From positions 1 through 43,338 of the IMG/VR virus record IMGVR_UViG_3300043540_000481: a stretch of DNA of 43,338 bases; one strand, given 5' to 3'. A program made the position numbers and the translations under genes. This DNA comes from a virus. This document shows, in pieces, positions 14,401 through 23,317 of the stretch. The stretch's first letter is position 1. Each line of letters starts with the position of its first letter. Under the pieces are notes generated by a model, which worked only from the letters and a program-made list of their open reading frames with translations, searched no databases and was not told the DNA's origin.

Positions 14401-16923
14401 TCAGTAGGCAAAATCGAAGCACGCGGTCATCACGGGATAGCCCTGCCCGGCCGTCGCGGTCGCTATAAGCTCGTAGGAAAAGATGCTGGTCGAGGCGACC
14501 GTGAAGGACCATTCGCGCCTGATCGTCGTCGGCACCTGCGGGTCGGGTGTGTCCACGGTTGTCGAGGCCGTGTAGGTGGTGTCGCCGACATGCACCTTCG
14601 CGGCATAGGTGTCATGCGCGGCATCCCAGTTCTCGATTATACCGTCGATCTTGATCGATGTCGTGCTGGCGCCGAGCGTCCGCGCGGCGCTGAAATAATC
14701 GAGGCTCGTTGCCGTCGAATAGACATCGAGCTCGGCCTGGGTGAGATCGATGCCGGGCATCACATCGCCCGTGCCGGTGAAGAGCACACGGAGCGGCACG
14801 AGCGCCGGATTTGACGCGAAGGCCGTGATATTGTCCGGATCGAGCGGGATCCATTCGCCCGAGATCTGCGCCTGCCAGGAGAGCGACGTGCCCGCGGGGA
14901 TATGCGCCGACGCCGTGATGCGCGCCGAGGAGATGCCGCCCGCGAGGCTGGCGGCGGCGAGCTGCAGCGCATATTGCGTCTGGCGGAACTGCGCGAAGTA
15001 GAACTGGAGGAAGAGCGGCGTCTGCGTCTGCGCGATGACCCAGCGCGTGCCGTCATGATAATAAATCACCCCCGGCACCGCGCCGTAGGCCGCCAGCTCC
15101 GTCGCGCCCACGCAAAAGAACGAGTGATTGCCCGGCGTATGAATGATGATCGCGTATTTGGTGCCGCCCTTGAGATAGACCGGCGTGAGGTTCACCAGCG
15201 TGCCGGTGAGGCCGCCCGCGAGGCTCGCAACGGGCACGGTGGTGTGCGAGAGCACATTGGTGTGGTCCGGCGCGCCGGAGGCATCGAGCTCGCAGATATG
15301 GATCTGCACGTCGCCGGACGGCCCGATGCTCGCCGGGAAGAGCCGCAGCTGCGTCATCCAGCCATTGGTCTGGTTGAGGAAGACATGGCTGAGCGTCGAG
15401 CCGGAATAGGAGCCGTTCGAGGTGACGGCGTTCCAGTAGGGATCGTCGTAATAATCGATCCAGCAGCCGTTCTCGCGCTCGCTGACGAGGAAGTTGGGGT
15501 TGTCCTCCTGCCAGAAGGTGAGCCAGCTCAGCGTGTAGGGCTCGCCGCCCGCGCGGTTGCACTGGTAATAGGCGAGGTCAGGGCGGCGCGCCGCCTCGGC
15601 GAGGCCCGCCGCCGAGGACTGGTTGGCGACGGCGCTCGCCGCGTTGGCGATCGCGAGGAGCGAGGTCAGCGGCTGCGCCGCGATCGCGCTGGTGAAGCGG
15701 TCGCCATAGCGCACCACCGTCCGCGCGAGATATTTGAGGGTCCAGTTGAGCGTGACGACGGGGAAGGCCGAGACGAAGACCGAGAACGCCCCGGCTGGCA
15801 CGAGCGCGGCGTAATAGCTGAAGGAATAAAGCGTGCCCTGGTTCTGGGTTGTCGCGGTGATATTGAAGGCCGTCGGATAGGCCGCGTACACCGCCGCGAT
15901 GGACGGGAAACCGGTGAGACTGACCTGCTTGACGATGGCGGCCACGGGAATGACGCCGTAGCGCAGCACATTGTCGTAGGCGGGCAGCGTCACGTTGCCC
16001 GTGGTCATCACGCCCGCATCGAGCGGGTTGAGCAGACTGATCCCCGTCTGCGAGGACGCGCCTTTCGGGAAGCGCAATCCGTCCTGGATGGACGCCGCAT
16101 AGCCGGATGCCCCCGTGTTGGCGTCCGCCGTGTTCACGAACCGGTTGACGCCTGTCCAGAAGGGCGCCGAAGACGAGGAAATCTGCGCCAGCCGGTTGAG
16201 GATCGTCTGGATCTGACTGGCGAGCGCCGAGAGGGTGCCCTGAAGATTCGCCGGGATCTGGCTCGCGAGGATCGAATAATCGGTCAGGAGCGTGTTGATC
16301 TGCTGGCTGACCTTCGTCTGCCAGGCCGCGATCAAGGCGAGCGCGCTGGTGCTGGCGGCGACGGACCCAAGCTCATAGGTGGGGTCCATGGCGATCGAGA
16401 CGATGCCCGACGGCGAGAGAAGGATGTCGCAGACCGGGATGACGCCGGACGAGATGCTCCCGCGCGCCGGGGCCGCGCTCTCCGCGCCATATACGAGATT
16501 GAGCTGCACCTGCCATTGCGATTGCACCGTCACGATCTGCGGCTGGAACGGCTGCGACTGGCCGGGCTGGGGATTGGCGTTGATGAGATAGGCGCGCGGC
16601 TGCGGATTGACCTGCGTGTTGACGCCCCACGCCACGAGCGTCGCGATCTTCTGGGTGACGACGGGGAGCTGCGCCTGAACGCTCAAGGCCACCGATGAGG
16701 TGTTCACATAGATCTGGCCGCCCGCGTAATAGCGGCCGGTGCCGACCGAGATGCCCGTCGGGCCGTTCTGGGTGACATTGAGCCCCGCGTATTTTTGGCC
16801 GGGATCGATCGCATCGGCGATGAGATCGATGAAGGTCTGCGAGGTATAGTTCTCGATGTTGTTGAGGTCGTCGGTGACATATTGCTGATTCTTGCGGAAG
16901 ATAACCTGGTTCTCGCCAGCCAT
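14401..16923 (-). CDS. Large baseplate or fibre-base protein
   Basis: The protein has 840 residues. The N-terminus (MAGENQVIFRKNQQYVTDDLNNIENYTSQTFIDLIADAI) is helical. It is followed by AGLNVTQNGPTGISVGTGRYYAGGQIY, a beta domain typical of phage baseplate-to-fibre adaptor proteins. The central and C-terminal thirds contain beta-sandwich-like segments (VQIHICELDASGAPDHTNVL, GGTKYAIIIHTPGNHSFF). It follows the gpI gene and precedes the fibre gene, the place of a gpH-type fibre base. I cannot name the family with certainty. Confidence 0.7.
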   Translation of the reverse strand: MAGENQVIFRKNQQYVTDDLNNIENYTSQTFIDLIADAIDPGQKYAGLNVTQNGPTGISVGTGRYYAGGQIYVNTSSVALSVQAQLPVVTQKIATLVAWGVNTQVNPQPRAYLINANPQPGQSQPFQPQIVTVQSQWQVQLNLVYGAESAAPARGSISSGVIPVCDILLSPSGIVSIAMDPTYELGSVAASTSALALIAAWQTKVSQQINTLLTDYSILASQIPANLQGTLSALASQIQTILNRLAQISSSSAPFWTGVNRFVNTADANTGASGYAASIQDGLRFPKGASSQTGISLLNPLDAGVMTTGNVTLPAYDNVLRYGVIPVAAIVKQVSLTGFPSIAAVYAAYPTAFNITATTQNQGTLYSFSYYAALVPAGAFSVFVSAFPVVTLNWTLKYLARTVVRYGDRFTSAIAAQPLTSLLAIANAASAVANQSSAAGLAEAARRPDLAYYQCNRAGGEPYTLSWLTFWQEDNPNFLVSERENGCWIDYYDDPYWNAVTSNGSYSGSTLSHVFLNQTNGWMTQLRLFPASIGPSGDVQIHICELDASGAPDHTNVLSHTTVPVASLAGGLTGTLVNLTPVYLKGGTKYAIIIHTPGNHSFFCVGATELAAYGAVPGVIYYHDGTRWVIAQTQTPLFLQFYFAQFRQTQYALQLAAASLAGGISSARITASAHIPAGTSLSWQAQISGEWIPLDPDNITAFASNPALVPLRVLFTGTGDVMPGIDLTQAELDVYSTATSLDYFSAARTLGASTTSIKIDGIIENWDAAHDTYAAKVHVGDTTYTASTTVDTPDPQVPTTIRREWSFTVASTSIFSYELIATATAGQGYPVMTACFDFAY

Positions 16924-16936
16924 TTTTCTACGGTCC

Positions 16937-18400
16937 TTAATTCCGGATTTGGACGATATCGCCGCAGGTGATCGAGCCGCACAAAAGAGAGTTGTCCGGC
17001 ACGGCCTCGCTGTATGTCGTGGTGTTCACGAGAATGAGGTCGCGGGCCGAGACCGAGGCGCGGACCGCGTTCAGCATGTTCCACATGAAGGTCATGTCGG
17101 GATCGGCGAGAAATCCGTCGCCATACCATCCGGCAAAGGAGGCTGGCGATAGCTCGCCAAACATCTCGACGGTGACCTGCGCGGTGTATGGCGGGAAATC
17201 GAGCCAGTCGTTTCCAACGAAGGACCGCGCGCCTTGCGGCATGGCCGGCGGCGCCGCGCCGGGCGCCGGATTGTAGAGATAGATCTGCTGATAGATGTAT
17301 TGCGGCGAGCGGTCTTCCGGCAGGAACCGGCCCCACTCACCGTCGATGACCGGCGCGGAAGCGGGCACGAGATCCGGATAGCAGTCATACGGAAAGACCG
17401 GCCCCTGCTGAAACACCATCTCCGGTTTGACGGTCAGCGGCGAAAGGCCAGGCGAGACCGGCGTGCTGGTGAAGACCCAGTTATCCGAGCCATAATCAAC
17501 CTGGTCCTCGAGCGTCGTGACCGTTCGCACCGCGATGAGATCAATATCCACCGCGAACCAGGCCAGCTCGCCGTCATAGACGAGCGGATAGCCGTTCGCA
17601 TCGGTCTGCACGTTGTCCGCGAAGGCAACCCCCGATAGGCTGCCGGGCAGAACGGCCTGGTTGTAGGAGGTCATCACGCCGTCCGCGCCAGGAAGAACGG
17701 TGGTGAACACATCGACCGGCGTCTCGACTCCGTTTTGGACGAGCGCCGTGCGGCCGCCGATGTATTGCGTCAGATCCGGCTCATAGAGGACCGCCGTGCC
17801 ATAGACCGGGTAGAAAGCCGAGGTCGAGAACGGCGCGCCGGCCGGCGTGCCGGGAAGGCCGCCGCTGTAATCGTCCGAACCGTCGAGGACCGCGATCTCA
17901 AGATCCGGCGCGAACGAGATAAATGGCGAATTGCCTTCGAGCGCATATTGATAGGACCGCAGCCGCGGGAACTGCGAGAGCCATTCCGCCATCTGGTCCG
18001 CGTCGAGCGGCCCGTCGGGAGCGGCGATCTCCGGCGGCGCGGCGATCTTCGTCACCGTGCCGCCCATCACCCGGACATATTCCTTGATGCCGGCCGCCGT
18101 GCCTTTCATCTTCTGCATCGCGATGGCGCGCGATGTCACATAGCGCTTTTTTGCGAGGTCCCAGCCATCGTCCCAGAGATCCGTCGAGCGCTCCCAGGCC
18201 AGCACCGGCAGGATGGCCTCGGGGCACTCGTTCGGGTCCTTGCAGCGGATCACATCCCCGGCGGCCAGCGGATAGCGCGCCGCGTCCGCCATCTCGAGCG
18301 CGGTTTCCAGCACCGTCGCATTATCGGGCAGCAGCGATTGCGCCGGGCCCCACAGCTCCTCGATGCTATCGATGTCCCCGAGACTGTCGATTCCGGTCAC
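16937..18400 (-). CDS. I: Baseplate protein, P2 gpI family
   Basis: The protein has 487 residues, much longer than P2 gpI. Residues 15-130 (LLPDNATVLETALEMADAAR, ILPVLAWERSTDLWDD, YVTSRAIAMQKMKGTAAGIKEYVRVMGG) match the tail protein I family. Downstream residues (about 190-487) are an extra beta-rich region. The start ATG overlaps the gpJ stop (ATGA), the usual J-I coupling. gpI forms part of the baseplate wedge at the fibre attachment point. The C-terminal extension may dock the large fibre-base protein encoded next. Confidence 0.85.
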   Translation of the reverse strand: MTGIDSLGDIDSIEELWGPAQSLLPDNATVLETALEMADAARYPLAAGDVIRCKDPNECPEAILPVLAWERSTDLWDDGWDLAKKRYVTSRAIAMQKMKGTAAGIKEYVRVMGGTVTKIAAPPEIAAPDGPLDADQMAEWLSQFPRLRSYQYALEGNSPFISFAPDLEIAVLDGSDDYSGGLPGTPAGAPFSTSAFYPVYGTAVLYEPDLTQYIGGRTALVQNGVETPVDVFTTVLPGADGVMTSYNQAVLPGSLSGVAFADNVQTDANGYPLVYDGELAWFAVDIDLIAVRTVTTLEDQVDYGSDNWVFTSTPVSPGLSPLTVKPEMVFQQGPVFPYDCYPDLVPASAPVIDGEWGRFLPEDRSPQYIYQQIYLYNPAPGAAPPAMPQGARSFVGNDWLDFPPYTAQVTVEMFGELSPASFAGWYGDGFLADPDMTFMWNMLNAVRASVSARDLILVNTTTYSEAVPDNSLLCGSITCGDIVQIRN

Positions 18401-19494
18401 GTGTTGTAGGATCCCGCTTCGGTTTGCGGGAAGGGCGTCTCCAGCCGGTTGACGCTGACCGCTATGCTGGTGAGCGAGCCGAACTGGTTGTAGCCGGTCT
18501 GCACATCGGCCGCCGGAGAGATGAGATTGACGCTATCGACGCCGGGCACGCTGAGCGCGGCGATGATGGCGCTGCGCGGGACGCCGAGCGACAGCCGGAT
18601 GTAGTTCGCGCCAGCGCCGTTTGCCTGGATACTCGCGATGGCCGCCGCGATGATGGGCAGGCCGCTTGGCGGGGTCAGAGGGTTGCTCTGGACCGATTGC
18701 AGATAGGTGATGGCATCGTTCGTGCTGTAGAACTGCCGGGCGATGGCCGCCTGCGCGTTCGCCAGCACGATGCCGGTGTCAGGACCGGGAAGAACGTTCA
18801 GGATGGCGTTGATCTGGTAGGGAGCCGGAACCGCCGGGTTGATGGCGATCGTGTCCGTCAGCAGCTTCACGCCCTCGGCATAGACGGCATTATAGACATT
18901 GTTCAGGACCGGCTGGCTGGGGACGTTGCCAGGCTCGCTGGAAAGCACCGTCAGGGCCACCATGACCGATGGAAGGCCCTGATTGAGCACGGCGCAGCCG
19001 CAATCCAGGACCCGCGTGTCGGCCCCCATCGCGTGATAGATGTAGCCGCCTGGCGTTCCCGTGGCCGGATAGGCCTCGGGGGCGAGCTGGATGCGCCCCC
19101 GGTAGCGGGCATCGCTCTCCATCACCGCCGGGGTGACGATGTTGCCGCTGCCGTCCGTCACGGCGGGGGTGACCACCATGCGGGCGGTGCCCTGATCGTC
19201 GCCGAGGCGGTCGAGGAACGGGCCTTGCGCGAAGGCGAGCAGGACGGAGAGCTGCGCGTCCTGGATCGTCTGATCCGTCAGGAGCTCGCGGTAGGCCCCC
19301 GTTTCCATCAGATAGATGGCCGGGTCGGATTCCAGCGCCTGGACATTATATGTAAAGCCGGCCGCGTTGAGCCGCGCGATCAGATCATTGATGCGCGCCG
19401 TCCGGATGCTCTCGAAGGAGAGCGGCGGGAAGAGCGACGACGGCGCGAGCGCCGTGAGGTCGAGGCCTGAGGCGGTGAAACGGGTCGCGGTCAT
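18397..19494 (-). CDS. J: Baseplate wedge protein, P2 gpJ family
   Basis: The protein has 365 residues. Hallmarks are SFESIRTARINDLIARLNAAGFTYN, ESDPAIYLMETGAYRELL, LDRLGDDQGTAR and the later GTPGGYIYHAMGADTRVLD. These are typical of baseplate J-like (gp6-like) wedge proteins. It sits between the gp25-like wedge gene (4 bp upstream) and gpI. The rare-codon usage and composition are like the neighbours. Confidence 0.92.
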   Translation of the reverse strand: MTATRFTASGLDLTALAPSSLFPPLSFESIRTARINDLIARLNAAGFTYNVQALESDPAIYLMETGAYRELLTDQTIQDAQLSVLLAFAQGPFLDRLGDDQGTARMVVTPAVTDGSGNIVTPAVMESDARYRGRIQLAPEAYPATGTPGGYIYHAMGADTRVLDCGCAVLNQGLPSVMVALTVLSSEPGNVPSQPVLNNVYNAVYAEGVKLLTDTIAINPAVPAPYQINAILNVLPGPDTGIVLANAQAAIARQFYSTNDAITYLQSVQSNPLTPPSGLPIIAAAIASIQANGAGANYIRLSLGVPRSAIIAALSVPGVDSVNLISPAADVQTGYNQFGSLTSIAVSVNRLETPFPQTEAGSYNT

Positions 19495-19498
19495 GCGA

Positions 19499-19888
19499 TC
19501 AGCCGCCGAATGTCAGGGTTTGCGGGACCGGCGAAACCGTGAAATCGCCCTGCAGCGCGTCCGGCATGTAATTCTGCACCACCTGGAACGAGAGCTGCCC
19601 CGCCGCCATCGTCGAGGCGCTGTTCGGCGGCCGCGGATAATCGATGTTCGTCACGCGGGTGCGCGGCTCCCAGAGGTCGATGGCGGCGCAGATCGCGGTC
19701 CAGAACTTCAGCATGGTCGATGGCACGAGGTTCTTGCCGAGGATGCCGGGAACCGCCGAGCCGAATGTCCGGCGCATGACCCGCGAGCCGATGCGCGTCG
19801 TGAAGATGACCTGCTCGCACTGCTCGACATGCGCCCAGTCCGAGAGCGGCGTTCCGTCGTTGCGGTTGAGGCCGGTGGAAGAGGTCAC
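19499..19888 (-). CDS. W: Baseplate wedge protein, P2 gpW / T4 gp25 family
   Basis: The protein has 129 residues. IFTTRIGSRVMRRTFGSAVPGILG is the gp25-like core, and LWEPRTRVTNIDY follows as expected in the family. The start overlaps the gpV stop (19885-19888), giving the classical V-W-J-I order of P2-like baseplates. Confidence 0.9.
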   Translation of the reverse strand: MTSSTGLNRNDGTPLSDWAHVEQCEQVIFTTRIGSRVMRRTFGSAVPGILGKNLVPSTMLKFWTAICAAIDLWEPRTRVTNIDYPRPPNSASTMAAGQLSFQVVQNYMPDALQGDFTVSPVPQTLTFGG

Positions 19889-20877
19889 GCGAGGCGCACC
19901 ATCACGGCATTGCCAGTGCGGTAGAGCTGGCCAATCGCAATCCCCCCGGCGGCGGCCGCGGCGTCATTCGCGAAATTCTCCAATTGCAGCGAGATTGGCC
20001 CCGCCGCCGAAAATCCCATCGTCGCCTGCACGAGGCCGCCCTCGCCGTCCGGCGCGACTTCGAGCGCGCCGGTCGAAAGACCGCCGGGGGCGGAAAGGCC
20101 GCCATTCGCGGTGAGCAGCTGCGAGACGTTCAGCGTGCCGGCTATGTTCGTCGGACCATCGTGCAGAATTGATTGCGCCGTGTCGGTGATCGTCTGCTGG
20201 GCGGACCGGCTGATCGAGGCCTGCGTCTGCTCGGTGATGCCGTTCGACGGATCGATGGTGATCTTGTGCGCGCCGTTCTTGACGCTGTGGGTGATGCCCT
20301 TTTGCAAATCGATATCGGTGTAATGAACCGTATCGTTCTGGCTCTGCTGCCGCGGATTCTGCTCCTGCTGGAGGGGATCGGTTCCGTCGCGGCTGTCGCC
20401 AACCCGGTGATGCACGTTGCCCTTGGTGAGCGCCCAGCTCGATTTCTCAACCTGCTGCTGGACATTCCCGTCCGTCTGAATCCAGACCGACTTGCCCCGC
20501 TGATCGACGTCCTTGTTTGGGTCCTGCGAGGGCGACGGATTCTGGTCAGACCAGGTGAAGGGAATGGCCTTCGCCTGCTCGAAATCGCCATCCACGGCGA
20601 TGAGCAGCATCTGCTGGCCCTGCGAGGGCACCGAATGCTGCTTGCGCGCTCCCGCGATCTGCGAATAGGGCGACCATGCCGATTTGTGCGGCGTCTTGCC
20701 GTCCGGGCCAACGCCGATCTGCATGCGGATGAGATGGTTCTTGCCATCGACATCCGTGACCGTGCCGAAGCGCAGCGTGCGGTCCATGCGGGACTCGATG
20801 TGAGTCACGCGGTCGTTGACCGCGATCGTATGGGCGATCAATTCGCGGAGGGTCGCGGCCAGCGCCTCGATGCTCAT
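19885..20877 (-). CDS. V: Baseplate spike protein, P2 gpV family
   Basis: The protein has 330 residues from MSIEALAATLRELIAHTIAV. An OB-fold-like segment (RFGTVTDVDGKNHLIRMQIG, then SAWSPYSQIAGA, GQQMLLIAVDGDFEQA) identifies the gpV/gp45 spike that pierces the outer membrane. A repetitive beta-helical shaft follows (VHYTDIDLQKGITHSVKNGAHKITIDPSNG), then an apical Gly-rich region. It is longer than P2 gpV, with a C-terminal extension of about 120 residues. The start overlaps the stop of the preceding gene by one base. Confidence 0.88.
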   Translation of the reverse strand: MSIEALAATLRELIAHTIAVNDRVTHIESRMDRTLRFGTVTDVDGKNHLIRMQIGVGPDGKTPHKSAWSPYSQIAGARKQHSVPSQGQQMLLIAVDGDFEQAKAIPFTWSDQNPSPSQDPNKDVDQRGKSVWIQTDGNVQQQVEKSSWALTKGNVHHRVGDSRDGTDPLQQEQNPRQQSQNDTVHYTDIDLQKGITHSVKNGAHKITIDPSNGITEQTQASISRSAQQTITDTAQSILHDGPTNIAGTLNVSQLLTANGGLSAPGGLSTGALEVAPDGEGGLVQATMGFSAAGPISLQLENFANDAAAAAGGIAIGQLYRTGNAVMVRLA

Positions 20878-21683
20878 CAGACGGGCCCGCTCGCCGGCAC
20901 ATTGAGGACAAGGGTCTCGCCGCGCTGCGGATCGCCGCTCGCGATGTCCGTATCCTCGAGCGTGACCTGTTGCGCGGCCGCCGGATCGGCGGCGATCGAA
21001 AGATCCATTGGGCCATCGCCGATGTGCATCAGCTCGTCCTGCGTGACGCCGAGCTGCGCGGCGAGGATCCGCCATTGCGGGGCGCCGGATGGCGCGGCGA
21101 GCTCGGCGGCGATGAACGATCCAAGCGTCTGCGTCTCGGCGGTCGATGTGCCCATGGCGTCCAGAAGCTCGCTCCAGGCGTCCTCCGGCGCGCTCGCGAA
21201 GGACGGCTCATTCAGAATGGCGCAGGTGAGCTCGATGACGCGGGCGACGACCTTGGTGCCATCCTCCTTCTTGAAGATGTCCGACTGCCAGACCATCCGC
21301 GTGAAGCCAAGGCAGAACCGGCGGAAAAGCGCCGGCCAGGTGTCCTGCTCGAACAGAAAGGCCCGCAGGCACTGGAACCACCAGAGTCCTAGCATGCTCT
21401 CGGCGGAATCGGCCTGCGTGAAGGTCAGCGTTGCCGCGCCGTTCACCGCCGTGAACTGCTCGGGCGCGAACAGCTCGATGCGCAGGGTCAGGTCTCCGTC
21501 CGCCGCCTGCAGATCGCGGCCCCGCGGCTTCGCCTCGCCATGCGAGGCATAGACGCAGATCGTCGGCGACGCGATCTCGATCTCGCCGCGCGGCGACATC
21601 AGCACATTGTTGCCGGCATAGGTCTTTCCGCGCAGCGCCCGTGTCGCGGTGAGCAGCGCGGCGTAACCGGCGAGGCCTGCCAT
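20877..21683 (-). CDS. Virion protein of unknown function (head-tail/baseplate region)
   Basis: The protein has 268 residues from MAGLAGYAALLTATRALRGK. It has beta-rich N-terminal segments (IEIASPTICVYASHGEAKPRGRDL, LTLRIELFAPEQFT), then aromatic helices (WWFQCLRAFLFEQDTWPALFRRFCLGFTRMVW) and an acidic C-terminus. It lies between a connector-type gene and the spike gene, where tail completion or terminator proteins occur in P2-like and lambda-like phages. I do not recognise the family. The tight packing of stop and start with both neighbours supports translation. Confidence 0.7.
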   Translation of the reverse strand: MAGLAGYAALLTATRALRGKTYAGNNVLMSPRGEIEIASPTICVYASHGEAKPRGRDLQAADGDLTLRIELFAPEQFTAVNGAATLTFTQADSAESMLGLWWFQCLRAFLFEQDTWPALFRRFCLGFTRMVWQSDIFKKEDGTKVVARVIELTCAILNEPSFASAPEDAWSELLDAMGTSTAETQTLGSFIAAELAAPSGAPQWRILAAQLGVTQDELMHIGDGPMDLSIAADPAAAQQVTLEDTDIASGDPQRGETLVLNVPASGPV

Positions 21684-22082
21684 TCAGGCGATCTTCTTGA
21701 GCTCGAAGGTGACGCGGCCGAGGCCGTCGAATTTTGGCGGCGAGGTCACCGCGAAGGTGATGTTTGGCGCGCGGTCCATGGCGATCATCAGCCAGCCTGG
21801 CTGCGGCGTGCGGCCGCCGCCGAAGAGGCTGGCGTCGAAGTCGATGGCCGCGTCTCCGGGGAGGATGTCGGAACGGCCGCCGTGCACATCGATAACGCTG
21901 GCGGGATGCCGGGCCTCGTCCGGATTGGTGAGGATGCCCCGCACCGTGAACACCGGGTTATTGGGATCGGGAGTGCCCGCCGAGAATTCTCCGGGGATCA
22001 TCGGGTGCACCTCGATGGTCTCGGCGAACGCGCCATCCAGAACGGGAAAGGCGTTCTGATAGATGGTCTGGAAGACGCTCAT
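21684..22082 (-). CDS. Head-tail joining protein, FII-like candidate
   Basis: The protein has 132 residues. Its length and pattern (MSVFQTIYQNAFPVLDGAFAETIEVHPM, VRGILTNPDEARHPASVIDVHGGRSDI, PGWLMIAMDRAPN) fit the lambda gpFII / gifsy-2-like head-tail attachment proteins. These seal the portal end and bind the tail. It follows two small connector-type genes and precedes the baseplate operon. AGAGGAA lies just before the ATG. The upstream spacer forms a GC-rich hairpin (22098-22132). Confidence 0.6.
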   Translation of the reverse strand: MSVFQTIYQNAFPVLDGAFAETIEVHPMIPGEFSAGTPDPNNPVFTVRGILTNPDEARHPASVIDVHGGRSDILPGDAAIDFDASLFGGGRTPQPGWLMIAMDRAPNITFAVTSPPKFDGLGRVTFELKKIA

Positions 22083-22097
22083 TTCCTCTTTTCCATT

Positions 22098-22132
22098 GGC
22101 GCGGGCGAAGGGTTGCCAGCCAGCCGCCCGCG
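22098..22132 (-). repeat. Compact post-stop hairpin element
   Basis: CGCGGGCG and CGCCCGCG arms enclose a 17-nt loop just downstream of the stop of the preceding gene. Its two halves (GGCGCGGGCGAAGGGTT and GCCAGCCGCCCGCG) recur split apart at 6174-6190 and 6287-6300. The second half also occurs at 14037-14050. Confidence 0.65.
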
Positions 22133-22474
22133 TTAACGGACGTTCACCTGAAACGAGCGGGTGAGAACGGTGCCGTCGTTGAAAGTTGCCGTGAGCGAGA
22201 CGATCGAATAGGCGCGGAAGCTGCCGCCGGAGAGCGTGACGCCGTGCTGCATCCCCGTCACGCCATTGTCGGCGGCGATGACGCCTGCCGTGCCGATGGA
22301 CACGAAATCGGCATCGCCGAAGCCAGGATCATCGGTCAGCTCGCTATCGGCCGCGACGGAATGCGCCGTGATCGACGTGGCGTTCTGGGTGAGCGCGAGA
22401 AATGGCGTCCAGTCCAGACTGACGGTCAGCACATCGCCGGGTGTCTTCTCGACGGGAGGCCAGCCAATGATCAC
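22133..22474 (-). CDS. Small beta-rich virion protein of unknown function
   Basis: The protein has 113 residues: MIIGWPPVEKTPGDVLTVSLDWTPFL and GVTLSGGSFRAYSIVSLTATFNDGTVLTRSFQVNV. The C-terminal half reads like an Ig-like sandwich, as in phage head-stabilisation or fibre-tail adaptor proteins. The start overlaps the previous stop (ATGA). The family is not recognised with confidence. Its position between capsid and connector suggests a role in completing the head. Confidence 0.65.
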   Translation of the reverse strand: MIIGWPPVEKTPGDVLTVSLDWTPFLALTQNATSITAHSVAADSELTDDPGFGDADFVSIGTAGVIAADNGVTGMQHGVTLSGGSFRAYSIVSLTATFNDGTVLTRSFQVNVR

Positions 22475-22719
22475 GCGGCGCGGCCCTTCGGCGCGCGCGC
22501 GGCATACGCGTCATCCGTCTCCCAATCCTCGCGGAGATGGGTGATGGACGCCGGATTGACCTTGCCGGGGCCCTTGCCCGCATCGTGCGGCTCCGCGAAG
22601 CCTTGCGCGATGAGCTTTTTGGCGACGTGCGGCTCGAAGCCGGCAATGTCTCCGGGCGCGTAACAGCCTTGCGGGCCGCGATCGGGGCGGATGAATTTGA
22701 CGAGAGTGAGTTCAGCCAT
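22471..22719 (-). CDS. Small protein downstream of the capsid block
   Basis: The protein has 82 residues from MAELTLVKFIRPDRGPQGCY, with GAGGAA before the ATG. Its pattern (YAPGDIAGFEPHVAKKLIAQGFAEPH) is that of small phage proteins found between capsid and connector genes. A longer reading frame upstream of this start runs through the GCGNN array and hairpin, so it is not coding. The stop overlaps the next start. Function unknown. Confidence 0.75.
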   Translation of the reverse strand: MAELTLVKFIRPDRGPQGCYAPGDIAGFEPHVAKKLIAQGFAEPHDAGKGPGKVNPASITHLREDWETDDAYAARAPKGRAA

Positions 22720-22740
22720 GAATTCCTCATTCTGGGCAAT

Positions 22741-22769
22741 AAAAACCCGGCCTCGAAAGACCGGTTTTT
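22741..22769 (-). terminator. Terminator-like hairpin before the 82-residue gene
   Basis: On the transcript strand AAAACCGG..CCGGGTTTTT forms a stem with a T-run, 22 nt before the next start codon. It is nearly identical to the hairpin at 23318-23347, and both are joined to GCGNN arrays. Confidence 0.7.
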
Positions 22770-22864
22770 GCGTTGCGGCGCGGTCCGAGGCGTTGCGAAG
22801 CGGGGCGGAGCGGGGCGGAGCGAAGCGAAGCGTTGCGGGGCGCGGCGATGCGGAGCGGCGCGAG
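22770..22864 (-). repeat. GCGNN pentamer array 2 (19 units)
   Basis: There are nineteen 5-bp units reading GCGNN on the plus strand, with one variant unit (CCGAG at 22785-22789). The array lies between the stop of the upstream gene and a terminator-like hairpin, just 5' of the 82-residue gene. Units TT, GG, GA and AA predominate as the variable pair. Confidence 0.85.
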
Positions 22865-22870
22865 GAGAGC

Positions 22871-23302
22871 TCAGATCGCCGGATGCTCGGATGTGCCGCC
22901 GAGGACGACCCAGCTGTTGACCGGGATCGCCGGGCTCGTTCCGCCGGTGAAGGTTGGCGTGACCGCCACGCGGACATATTGAAGCGCGCCCTGCAGGTTC
23001 ACGTTCATCGTGGCCTGTGTCGAGGCCGTGGTGAGCGTCAGGGCGCCATTGCCCTGCGGATCGGTGTAGTTCGTCCAGCCGGTCGAGCCGTCCGCCGACT
23101 GCTGCACCTGCGCGGTGACGGAAATGGCCGACGGCGAGCCGGTCGCGGCGCCGATGTAGAGGCCGATCTGGCCGCTCCTGTATTGATAGCCGGGGCCAAT
23201 GAGATTGATGGCGGCGCCGTTGACCGCCGCCGTGGCCGCATTGTTCAGCACGGTCATGAAGGACTTGAGATAAGCCCCGATGTTCGTGAAAAATGGGTGC
23301 AT
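22871..23302 (-). CDS. Probable capsid accessory or decoration-type protein
   Basis: The protein has 143 residues: MHPFFTNIGAYLKSFMTVLNNAATAAVNG followed by a beta-sandwich-like region (GQIGLYIGAATGSPSAISVTAQVQQSADG, WTNYTDPQGNG, LQGALQYVRVAVTPTF). Its place directly after the major capsid gene and its beta-rich composition suggest a head decoration or completion protein, by inference. AGGAA lies 9 nt before the ATG. It is flanked on both sides by terminator-like hairpins and GCGNN arrays, so it is a separately bounded unit. Confidence 0.65.
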   Translation of the reverse strand: MHPFFTNIGAYLKSFMTVLNNAATAAVNGAAINLIGPGYQYRSGQIGLYIGAATGSPSAISVTAQVQQSADGSTGWTNYTDPQGNGALTLTTASTQATMNVNLQGALQYVRVAVTPTFTGGTSPAIPVNSWVVLGGTSEHPAI

Positions 23303-23317
23303 TTTGGGTTCCTCGAT

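Noticed and set aside
14902-16698. Long plus-strand open frame of 598 codons opposite the fibre-base gene
   Set aside because: It is Arg/Gly/Asp-rich with no domain-like pattern and mirrors the real minus-strand gene in a GC-rich sequence. The same applies to 27875-29899, 23280-24866, 25783-27240 and 18133-19470.
22720-22977. Upstream extension of the 82-residue gene to a 168-codon frame
   Set aside because: The extension passes through a terminator-like hairpin and the GCGNN array and overlaps the previous gene; a ribosome site lies directly before the shorter start.
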